Shown piece by piece: positions 36,630 through 44,685 of a stretch of 64,000 nucleotides of DNA (its first letter is position 1; each line of letters starts with the position of its first letter). The translations under genes were made by a program, and so were the position numbers. The DNA comes from JAEUIT01 sp044220875 (GTDB lineage: Bacteria > Planctomycetota > Phycisphaerae > Phycisphaerales > SM1A02). Below the pieces are notes generated by a model. The model saw only the letters and a list, made by a program, of their open reading frames with translations. It had not been told where the DNA came from and ran no database searches. Location of the stretch: positions 124,001 through 188,000 of the forward strand of contig JBGAQH010000005.1 of NCBI GenBank assembly GCA_044220875.1, in the 5' to 3' direction.

Positions 36630-38564
36630 TCAGCGAGGCACAGTATCGCGTTGAATCGCGGTTCGTTCAATCACCGTCGCGCCACTTGCCCCGCTGACGG
36701 GAGCGTCCGCCGAATTTGGGGAAATGCTTGCGAGATCGCTCTCGGCCATCGGGTCGGTGGGGGCCTTGGTCTTCGCCGCGCTCCCCGACTTCACCGTGTC
36801 GCCGAGATCGTCGAATTCCGGCCGGTCAATGACCTCATCCGGCTTCTGGCTGCGGATGATCGCTGCCAGAATGCGGTCCTGCTCCGCCTTGAAATCGCTC
36901 TTGCCCAGATACCCCTTCCGCCAGAGCTGGTGGAGGGCACCGATGGTCTCGGAGTAGGTGAGGCCGATGCCCGCCGCGGGCTTCTCGATCGTCGTCTGGT
37001 GACCGAGGAAGGGGATGAACTCGGCAAGCTGGGGGTCCACGCGCTTCGTTTCCGGCTGAGCGCCTTCGGTCGGGCGCCAGAAGACCTGCACCATGGTGTC
37101 GCCGGGATCGGCCTTCATCATGAGCCGGTTCGACCACGCCTGGAAGGTCATCGAGTCGGCCAGCCGAATCTCGCCGAAGACGACGATCTTCGGGCGGCCG
37201 GTCTGGGCGATGTAGATCATCGGCTTGCTGCTGGGCACCATCATCAGGTCGAACTTGTCGTCGATGGTGAGCGTGCTCACCAGCGGGTCCAAGCGCCGTT
37301 CGAGGGCATCGAAGGCGGCGAGCCGCACGTCGACATCCGGGTCATCCAGCAGCGGGCGCAGCCCGAGGTCGATCGCCGGGTTCATGCCCATGTGGGAGAG
37401 GAGTTCGATGGCGGTCAACCGGTTCTTCGGGTCGCCGAGTCCCGAGGCGCCGACGGCCGTCGGGCTTGCCGCCATGGCCAGCAGGGGCTGCACGGTCAGC
37501 GGATCGTTCAGGTTCGCTCCGGCGACGAGCGCCGCGAGCCGGACCTGCTCCTCGGGATAGGCGTAGAGATCCTGGAACATCGGGACCGCCTTCTTCCCGA
37601 TCGAGCGCCAGCGCCACGAAGCCGCCTCGGCCATGCCCGGCGTCGCGAGGAGCGCCCGGCGGACGTACATCGCGGTCTGCTCCGGTGCTTCGACCAGCAT
37701 GGGTGTGTGCTGGACCAAATTGACGAAGTCCTCCGGCCGATCGTGGTAGCTCGGCGGGACGGCGATGTCGATGGCGTCGCCGGAGCGACCGCGGGCGGTG
37801 TCGTCCCGCTGCCCCGGCTCGCGCGGGAACATTGAGTTGATCGCCGACTGGATCGTCTCCGCCCGGGCATGGGAGGTGGTCGCCATGCGAAGGCGAAGGA
37901 GCATGTCGCTCTTCACCGAACCGCCGTTGAGAATTCGGCCGCTCAGGCGGTTCACGGTGTCCTTGCGGGTGGCGTTGGGCTCGACGAAGGGGTTGATGAA
38001 GACGTCGCCCATCGACTCGGCGAGGATGCGAGCCTGCCGGTTGCCCGTCACCAGCGGTCCCGGTCGCAGATCGGTGGTCCAGAGACGACCGCCCTCGAGG
38101 CTGGTCGTGCCGGAACCCGGAACGGCGAAGACACGCACGTCAAAAGCGGTGCCCTTCGGGGCGCCCGGGGGAATGACGCCCTCGACGATGACGACCGCAC
38201 AGTCCTCGGTGTCGAGGAGCTTCTCGGGGGAGATCTCCGGCATGTTCATCGTCGGGTTGCCGACGCCGCGACGGGTCATCTCCCGCAGGATGTGGGCCCG
38301 GACGTCGGCGGGCATGAGGCGGCTGCCGTTGCCATGCAGGCCGACCACAAGTCCGTAGCCGCGGACCACCGTCGGGGCAAAGCCGGTGACGACCGTTTCG
38401 CTCGCGACCGTGCCGCGCATGATCGGCTCGACGTCCAGCGTGAAGTTCCGGGCGGACAGGGCGTCAAGCTTCGGCTTCGGGTCAGCCCGCTCGACGATTT
38501 CGCCGCAGCCGGCGACGAACGCGGCGGCGACGCAGGCGAGTGCGAGGAAGGTGGGTGTTCGCAT
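36630..38564 (-). CDS. Lipoprotein with FlgI (flagellar P-ring)-like N-terminal domain and HEAT-like repeats
   Basis: 644 residues from the ATG at 38564. A lipoprotein signal ends at the lipobox FVAGC. Residues ~45-290 resemble FlgI: IMRGTVASETVVTGFAPTVVRGYGLVVGLHGNGS, TTSLEGGRLWTTDLRP, then a two-part beta structure. A middle stretch contains HEAT-like repeats (DPDVDVRLAAFDALERRL). The C-terminal ~200 residues are unassigned and end in a low-complexity Ser/Thr/Ala tail. No other flagellar gene is in the window, so a role as a periplasmic ring or scaffold is inference. The gene lies 50 nt downstream of tRNA-Val on the same strand and may share its transcript. Confidence 0.78.
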   Translation of the reverse strand: MRTPTFLALACVAAAFVAGCGEIVERADPKPKLDALSARNFTLDVEPIMRGTVASETVVTGFAPTVVRGYGLVVGLHGNGSRLMPADVRAHILREMTRRGVGNPTMNMPEISPEKLLDTEDCAVVIVEGVIPPGAPKGTAFDVRVFAVPGSGTTSLEGGRLWTTDLRPGPLVTGNRQARILAESMGDVFINPFVEPNATRKDTVNRLSGRILNGGSVKSDMLLRLRMATTSHARAETIQSAINSMFPREPGQRDDTARGRSGDAIDIAVPPSYHDRPEDFVNLVQHTPMLVEAPEQTAMYVRRALLATPGMAEAASWRWRSIGKKAVPMFQDLYAYPEEQVRLAALVAGANLNDPLTVQPLLAMAASPTAVGASGLGDPKNRLTAIELLSHMGMNPAIDLGLRPLLDDPDVDVRLAAFDALERRLDPLVSTLTIDDKFDLMMVPSSKPMIYIAQTGRPKIVVFGEIRLADSMTFQAWSNRLMMKADPGDTMVQVFWRPTEGAQPETKRVDPQLAEFIPFLGHQTTIEKPAAGIGLTYSETIGALHQLWRKGYLGKSDFKAEQDRILAAIIRSQKPDEVIDRPEFDDLGDTVKSGSAAKTKAPTDPMAESDLASISPNSADAPVSGASGATVIERTAIQRDTVPR

Positions 38565-38614
38565 GCGGGTGGGTCGACCGTGGGCGGAGGGGATCGATCG
38601 GGGACGGAGAGGAG

Positions 38615-38687
38615 TGAGCGCTACAGGATTCGAACCTGTGACCACCGCGGTGTAATCGCGGTGCTCTTACCGCTGAGCTAAGCGCCC
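38615..38687 (-). tRNA. tRNA-Val (anticodon TAC)
   Basis: A complete 73-nt cloverleaf on the minus strand. The acceptor GGGCGCT pairs with AGCGCTC (one G-U). The D arm is GCTC-AGCGGTAA-GAGC and the anticodon stem CCGCG/CGCGG. The anticodon loop is ATTACAC with TAC at positions 34-36, and the T arm is ACAGG-TTCGAAT-CCTGT. The discriminator is A and CCA is not encoded. It reads GUA/GUG valine codons. Confidence 0.95.
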
Positions 38688-39058
38688 GAAGGTGGAAGGC
38701 ACGCTTCGGCCAGGGCGGGCTGGCTCGGAACGATGAGAGCCCCTTCCTGTCGCTGAGGGTCGTGGGGTCACTGCCCGAGGGAGTGGCCCACGCGGCCGCA
38801 TGCCTGACGCCGCTCGTGGCGCTGGCCACGCACCGGACCTAGCAGTGCATCCGGCAGTGCATCCGGCGGACGGGCGCTGGAAGTTCCCCCCGCGTGAACG
38901 GATTGTCCGCCGACCCCACGATTCCGTCAGCACGGGCCTGAGACGGGGACGAAGGGTCGGGTGCGGGATTGTACTGGCTCCCTCGTACACTCCGCGCCCT
39001 TTTCCCCCTGACGGCCATCTCGCGAGCCGCGCCGACACGCCGCTCGACGCCGACCCAC
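38688..39058. other. Intergenic region between tRNA-Val and hrpA
   Basis: Divergent promoter region with no credible gene. It holds a perfect 12-bp tandem duplication, GCAGTGCATCCG twice (38842-38865), and the TACACT element (38986-38991). Confidence 0.6.
38986..38991 (+). promoter_or_regulatory. Candidate -10 element TACACT upstream of hrpA
   Basis: CGTACACTCCG lies 67 nt before the hrpA ATG. It matches the element at speB and the FtsK-like gene. No clear -35 box. Confidence 0.35.
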
Positions 39059-42000
39059 ATGAGCGATCAGCCCGAGTCATCCGAACCCCGATGTCGAGCC
39101 CCTCGTCCCCGGGGCGATGACCCGGCACAGGCCCGGCCCGATGGTCCGACCGGTGAGGGCGGAGTGTGCCCTGCCCGCAACGAGCTCATCGAGGCGATTC
39201 AGCGCCGCGCCGGTCGGCTCTCGGCCGAGTGCATGCTTACCGACGCCCGCAAGCTGGACCGGCGAATTCGCGGACTCCGGGGAGCCCGAGAGGGGGGGCT
39301 GGAGGACGCCCTTCGTCGCATCGAGACGGAGTGGGCCCGCGCCGCCGCCCGCCGTGCGGCCCGCGCCGCGTCGGTGCCGACCCCGACCTATCCGGCCGAA
39401 CTTCCGGTCGCCCAGCGCCGCGAGGAGATCATCGCCGCCCTCCGCCGCCATCGCGTCCTCGTCGTCTGCGGCGATACCGGCTCCGGCAAGAGCACCCAGC
39501 TTCCCAAGATGTGCCTCGAGGCCGGCCGCGGCGTAGCCGGCACGATCGCCCATACCCAGCCGCGCCGGATCGCCGCACGGAGCGTCGCCGCCCGCGTCGC
39601 CGAGGAACTGGGCCTTCCGGCGCCGGCCTCCGGTGCCGGGGCGGGACTCATCGGCATCAAGACCCGCTTCGACGATCGCACCGGACCGAACACGCTCGTC
39701 TCGGTGATGACCGACGGCATCCTTCTCGCCGAGACGCGGCACGATCGCGATCTCCTCGCCTACGACACGATCATCGTCGACGAGGCCCACGAGCGCAGCC
39801 TCAACATCGACTTCCTCCTCGGATACCTCAAGCGCTTGCTCGAGCGGCGCCGCGACCTGTCGCTGGTCATCACGAGCGCGACGATCGATCCCGAGCGCTT
39901 CAGCAAGCACTTCGCCGACGCCCCGATCATCATGGTCGAAGGTCGGACCTATCCGATCGAGACCCGCTATCACCCGGTCGAGCGGGCGGAAGAGGCCGAT
40001 GAGGAAGATCCCGCGCTCCTCGACGCGATCCTCGACGCCGTCGACGAGATCGACACGGCGCCGCGGGCGGTCGCCCGGCCGGGCGGCGAGGCGCGGCGCG
40101 ACGTCCTCATCTTCCTCTCGGGCGAGCGCGAGATCCGCGAGACCGCCGAGGCCCTGCGCGGCCGTCAGCCGACGAGTGAGATTCTCCCGCTCTACGCCCG
40201 ACTCTCCGTCGAAGAACAGGATCGCGTCTTCCGGCCGAGCCCGAAGCGCCGCATCGTCCTTGCGACGAACGTGGCCGAGACCTCGATCACCGTGCCGGGA
40301 ATCGACGCGGTCATCGATCCGGGCCTCGCCCGCGTCTCCCGCTACAGCCCGCGCGGTCGCGTGCAGCGGTTGCCGATCGAGCGGATCTCGCAGGCGAGCG
40401 CCGACCAGCGCCGCGGCCGCTGCGGGCGCACCGGGCCGGGCGTCTGCATCCGCCTCTACGACGAGACCGAGTTCGCCGGCCGCCCGCGCTTTACGCAGCC
40501 CGAGGTGCTGCGGACGAATCTCGCCAGCGTCATCCTCCAGATGGCCTCGCTCGGGCTTGGGCGACCGGAAGAGTTTCCCTTCCTCGATCCGCCCTCGCAG
40601 CGGCTGATTCTCGCCGGCTACGAGACGCTCATCGAACTCGGCGCGGTGACGAAGCGTCACGAGCTCACCCAGCTCGGTCGGCGGATGTCGATCCTTCCCG
40701 TCGACCCGCGCCTCTCGCGCATGATCCTCGCCTCGATCGACGAGCACGCCCTCGAAGAGGTCCTCGTCATCGCCGCGGCGCTTTCGGTGCAGGATCCGCG
40801 CGAACGGCCCGCCGACAAGGCCAACGCCGCGGACTTCGCGCAACTGATATTCAAGGACGATCGGAGCGACTTCCTCGGCTTCGTGAAGCTCTGGAAAAGC
40901 TATCGCGAGAAGGCTGCGGAGCTCGGCAGTTCGGCGCTCCGCCGCTGGTGTCGCGAGCATTTCCTCTCGTGGCTTCGCATGCGGGAGTGGATGGACGTCC
41001 ATCGCCAACTGCGTGAGCTCGTCCGCGAGCGGATCCTGCGGGAGGAGTATCGGAAGGACTCTCGGAAGGAACTGGGTCAGGAGGGCGGACGCGAGACGGC
41101 GCTCGCCGAGGAACTCGACGCGAACGCGGTGCATCGGGCGCTCTTGGCCGGGCTCGTCGGCAGCGTCGGCTCGAAGGGCGAGAAGAACGAGTACCGCAGC
41201 GCGACCGGCGGCGAGTTCTTCCTCCATCCATCGAGTGTCCTCGCGAAGAAGACGCCGCCCTGGATCATGGCCGCCGAGATCGTCGAGACCTCGCGGCGCT
41301 TCGCACGGATCTGCGCGAAGATCCAGCCCGACTGGATCGAGCGGATCGCCGGGCACCTCTGTCAGCGCACGCAGAGCGAGCCGCACTGGCTGAAGGACGC
41401 CGGGCAGGTCGCTGCGTGGGAGCGGGTGGCCATCGGCACGCTGACGGTCGTGCCGAAGCGGCGCGTTCCCTTCGGGCCGATCGATCCGGTCGGGGCCCGC
41501 GACATCTTCCTGCACGCCGGGCTCGTCGAAGGGGAGTTGCGGACCCAGGGCAGTTTCCTTCAGCACAACGCGAACGTCCTCGCCTCGATCGAACTGCTGC
41601 AGGCGAAGGGGCGTCACGGCGACCTCCTCGTCGACACCGCCGCACGCTACGCCTTCTACGACCAGCGCCTCCCGCAGGAGATCCACAGCCAGCCGAGCTT
41701 CGAGAAGTGGCGCAAGCACATCGAGCGCACCCAGCCGACCTACCTCCACATGCGGGCCGAGGATCTCCTCAAGGCCGGGACCAACGCTCCCGACGCCTCG
41801 CGTTTCCCCGACACGATGGTGATGCGCGGGCTGGCCCTTGAGCTGGCCTATCGCCACGCTCCGGGCGAGGTCGACGATGGCGTCACCGTTCGCGTGCCGG
41901 TCGCGGCGGTGAATCGGATCGACACCGACCTCTTCGAGTGGCTCGTGCCGGGACTTCTCGAGGAGAAAGTCATCGAACTCCTGCGGGCGTTGCCGAAGCG

Positions 42001-43168
42001 GCTTCGCGTGCGCTTCCAGCCGGCCGCCGAGTACGCGAGCGGGGCGGCCGAGACGTTGGCGTTCGGGCAGGGGCCCTTGCCGCTCGCCCTCGCGCGGCAC
42101 CTGACGGCGCTCGCCGGCGTGAAGGTCGAGCCCAGCGATTTCGATCTCTCCCACATCCCGCCACACCTGCGGATGCGGGTTCTGGTCGTCGAGGGCGAGC
42201 GGACGCTGGCCGAGGGGCGCGACGCGAACGAAGTGTTAGGGCCATTCCGGGAGCGGGCCGCGGGCGAATTCGTCGCGGCGGTTCGTTCGGTGGCGAAGGA
42301 GTCGCCCGAGCGATTCCGAAGCGGCATGGTCGAGTGGCTGTGCGATGCCCTCCCCGAGTCGATCGCCTTCGATCGCGGCGGCGTGCCGCTCATCGGCTAT
42401 CCCTGTCTCGCCGACGACGGGACAAGCGTGAGCGTCCGATTGCTTGAGCGCCGTGACGCCGCCGAGCTCGCCCACCGTCGCGGGCTGCGGCGGCTGCTTG
42501 CCCTCCGCTTCGCCTCGGCGCTCTCCCATCACGTCGAGTACTTCCCGCACTTCGAGCGGCTGGCGATCGATTTCGCTCCGCTCGGTTCGCGGGCCCTGCT
42601 GGCGAGAACGCTCATCGATCTCGCGGTCGAGTTGGGCTTCCTCGGCGGCAGCGTCGCGCTCCCACGGGATGCGGTCGCGTTCGAGGCGTTGGCCGCGAAG
42701 GGCGAACACCGACTCTTCGATGCCGCCCGCGAGGCGTCGGCGTTGGCCGAACCTTTGCTGCGGGCCTATCACGAGACCGCGAGGGTCCTCGACGGCCACC
42801 ATCCGCCGAGCTGGGCGGAGGCGATCGGCATCATGCGCGCCGAGTTCCGCCGACTCATGCCGCCGGACGTCTTCACGAGCGCGAGCGTCGAACGGCTGCG
42901 GCACCTGCCGCGCTATGTCAGCGCGATCCGCATCCGCCTCCGTCGGCTGGCCGGGGCGGTCGATCGCGACCGCGAGTTGCAGGCCGAGCTCGAGCGCTGG
43001 ACCGTTCACCTCGCCTCCATTCCGCTCTCGGCGCCGCCCGCCCTGGTCGAGCGCTATCGCACGCTCCTTGAGGAGTATCGCGTCCAACTCTTCGCCGGCG
43101 AACTCCGTACCGCCATCCCCGTCTCGCCGGAGCGACTGGCGGCGGTGTGGGAAGAGTTGCGCGGGTGA
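39059..43168 (+). CDS. hrpA: ATP-dependent RNA helicase HrpA (DEAH box)
   Basis: 1369 residues from the ATG at 39059. An N-terminal extension precedes the helicase core: GDTGSGKSTQLPK near residue 140 (motif I), TQPRRIAARSVAARVAEE (Ia), DEAH near 240 (II), ITSATIDPERFSKHF (III), LATNVAETSITVPGI (V) and QRRGRCGRTGPG (VI). HA2 and OB-like regions follow, then the long C-terminal DUF3418 region characteristic of HrpA. HrpA is a 3'-5' RNA helicase linked in other bacteria to resolving stalled or collided ribosomes. The gene is convergent with the dockerin-tailed gene 26 nt downstream. Confidence 0.95.
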   Translation: MSDQPESSEPRCRAPRPRGDDPAQARPDGPTGEGGVCPARNELIEAIQRRAGRLSAECMLTDARKLDRRIRGLRGAREGGLEDALRRIETEWARAAARRAARAASVPTPTYPAELPVAQRREEIIAALRRHRVLVVCGDTGSGKSTQLPKMCLEAGRGVAGTIAHTQPRRIAARSVAARVAEELGLPAPASGAGAGLIGIKTRFDDRTGPNTLVSVMTDGILLAETRHDRDLLAYDTIIVDEAHERSLNIDFLLGYLKRLLERRRDLSLVITSATIDPERFSKHFADAPIIMVEGRTYPIETRYHPVERAEEADEEDPALLDAILDAVDEIDTAPRAVARPGGEARRDVLIFLSGEREIRETAEALRGRQPTSEILPLYARLSVEEQDRVFRPSPKRRIVLATNVAETSITVPGIDAVIDPGLARVSRYSPRGRVQRLPIERISQASADQRRGRCGRTGPGVCIRLYDETEFAGRPRFTQPEVLRTNLASVILQMASLGLGRPEEFPFLDPPSQRLILAGYETLIELGAVTKRHELTQLGRRMSILPVDPRLSRMILASIDEHALEEVLVIAAALSVQDPRERPADKANAADFAQLIFKDDRSDFLGFVKLWKSYREKAAELGSSALRRWCREHFLSWLRMREWMDVHRQLRELVRERILREEYRKDSRKELGQEGGRETALAEELDANAVHRALLAGLVGSVGSKGEKNEYRSATGGEFFLHPSSVLAKKTPPWIMAAEIVETSRRFARICAKIQPDWIERIAGHLCQRTQSEPHWLKDAGQVAAWERVAIGTLTVVPKRRVPFGPIDPVGARDIFLHAGLVEGELRTQGSFLQHNANVLASIELLQAKGRHGDLLVDTAARYAFYDQRLPQEIHSQPSFEKWRKHIERTQPTYLHMRAEDLLKAGTNAPDASRFPDTMVMRGLALELAYRHAPGEVDDGVTVRVPVAAVNRIDTDLFEWLVPGLLEEKVIELLRALPKRLRVRFQPAAEYASGAAETLAFGQGPLPLALARHLTALAGVKVEPSDFDLSHIPPHLRMRVLVVEGERTLAEGRDANEVLGPFRERAAGEFVAAVRSVAKESPERFRSGMVEWLCDALPESIAFDRGGVPLIGYPCLADDGTSVSVRLLERRDAAELAHRRGLRRLLALRFASALSHHVEYFPHFERLAIDFAPLGSRALLARTLIDLAVELGFLGGSVALPRDAVAFEALAAKGEHRLFDAAREASALAEPLLRAYHETARVLDGHHPPSWAEAIGIMRAEFRRLMPPDVFTSASVERLRHLPRYVSAIRIRLRRLAGAVDRDRELQAELERWTVHLASIPLSAPPALVERYRTLLEEYRVQLFAGELRTAIPVSPERLAAVWEELRG

Positions 43169-43194
43169 GCGTCGGTCGCGTGCCTCGCAAACTG

Positions 43195-44439
43195 TTAGGG
43201 CGTCCAGTTTCCCAGCACCAGCGCCAGATCCACCGCGTCGACGATACCGCTCCCGTCGAGGTCGGCGCGAGCGACGGAATTGATGTCGACCGGTCCCCAG
43301 TTCTCAAGGACGAAGCCGAGATCCGAGAGTCCGACGCGGCAATCGATGTCGACATCGCCCGGCGGGGGATTGGGGGTGAAGAGGAAGAGCGACCCTTGGT
43401 TCGTGGCCCAACCGTGGACGACGACTTGGCCGCGATTATTGATCGCCGTCGCGATGTGCACCCCTCCGACCAGCGTCGACGGCAGGAAGTCAGCGAAGTC
43501 GATGTACATCCCGTTCTGCCAGAGGACGGCAGTGCCGGCGCAGTCGGGCGGCGTGTACTTGCAGTATGCCTGACCGACGATCTGCCCCACGTCGTTCATG
43601 CCGCGAGGGCTGACGACATCGAAACCAGGCGGCGGCCCGATGATCTCCATCGCGGTTCCGTTCCAGCGGTAGATGCGGTCATATCCGATCAGCGGCTGTC
43701 CGGGAGGAACGAGGAACACCCGTCCGATCGTTTCGCCCCGACAGTTCGCCGCCCGTGGTTCCGGGCCGAGATGGCCTTTCGGCAAAGGCGTGGCGACGGT
43801 GAGGAGTTCCGACCAGGCGAAGACGCTGGTGAACCTCACGGAGGCGATCGCGGCGTTCACCCATCCATTACGGCTGGGCTTGCCGACAGCGACGCCAGGC
43901 AGGGCAAGGTCCTTTGGGAGAGGCAGGAACGCCCCGTCCTTCCACAGGAACGCGTAGACGTTGGAAGGAGTCGTGAGGTACCCCACGACCGTGCCGTCGG
44001 CCATGGCGCCTTCCACGTCGACCCAAATGGCAGGGTCGCTCGGCGCGATCACCTGGACGACGCCGTCCTTCCAGACGAATCCCTTGCGGACGGCGAAGAG
44101 CCCGGTCGCACCCCAACCAACGATGGTGCCGTCCTCAAGCACATCGACGGCGTTCGACGTAGACATGCCCGGACCGAGCGAGAGAAAGGTGAGGCCGTCG
44201 TCAGCCGACCATCGAAAGGCGCGCTGGGTGTTTGAGCCGCAGGGGGCGCCCCAACCGACGATAACGCCTTCGTCGTCTATGGCCAGTGGCGTCAGCGCGA
44301 ACGCCCATGGGCACTGAGGGTCTCCGATGATCTGAAGGTCGTAGGCGCATTGGCCCTGCGTCCGGGAGACGACCGTCATGAGCACGGCGGCCGCCACGCC
44401 CGCGCGCAGGGTGCTCAATGTCCGCTGAGTGCGCCTCAT
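43195..44439 (-). CDS. Secreted HAF-repeat protein with C-terminal dockerin-like repeats
   Basis: 414 residues from the ATG at 44439 (GGAGG six nt upstream). A signal peptide (LRAGVAAAVLMTVVSRTQGQ) is followed by several HAF/'IVGWG' repeats (DDEGVIVGWGAPCG, EDGTIVGWGATG, NDVGQIVGQAYCK, NNRGQVVVHGWATNQG), probably a beta-propeller-like fold. The C-terminus has two calcium-loop repeats (DVDIDCRVGLSDLGFVLENWG and ADLDGSGIVDAVDLALVLGNW) like those ending many Phycisphaerae secreted proteins. Function is unknown; it may be a surface or extracellular complex component. Confidence 0.82.
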   Translation of the reverse strand: MRRTQRTLSTLRAGVAAAVLMTVVSRTQGQCAYDLQIIGDPQCPWAFALTPLAIDDEGVIVGWGAPCGSNTQRAFRWSADDGLTFLSLGPGMSTSNAVDVLEDGTIVGWGATGLFAVRKGFVWKDGVVQVIAPSDPAIWVDVEGAMADGTVVGYLTTPSNVYAFLWKDGAFLPLPKDLALPGVAVGKPSRNGWVNAAIASVRFTSVFAWSELLTVATPLPKGHLGPEPRAANCRGETIGRVFLVPPGQPLIGYDRIYRWNGTAMEIIGPPPGFDVVSPRGMNDVGQIVGQAYCKYTPPDCAGTAVLWQNGMYIDFADFLPSTLVGGVHIATAINNRGQVVVHGWATNQGSLFLFTPNPPPGDVDIDCRVGLSDLGFVLENWGPVDINSVARADLDGSGIVDAVDLALVLGNWTP

Positions 44440-44685
44440 GATCCGCCTCCGACGCCGAGCGTCGACAAGGGGACTCGAGCGTGGGGCATGACGAGCGAGG
44501 TCCACGCTGATCGGAAATACCATTTCCGACAGTCGGGTACAAGCGTGTGATCGTCGGAAGCGCAGTTCGGCCCATATCGCATGCGGAGGGGGCCGATTCG
44601 AGTTTCGGCCTTCGAGGGCGAACGACCAGGTGCCGGCGAGGACTCGCGCGACACGGGTTCGCCGTGGAAGGGCAGATCTGCTCGC

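Noticed and set aside
38615..38865. Integration (att) site or genomic island at tRNA-Val
   Set aside because: No integrase, phage gene or duplicated tRNA end was found; the nearby 12-bp tandem duplication (38842-38865) does not match the tRNA.
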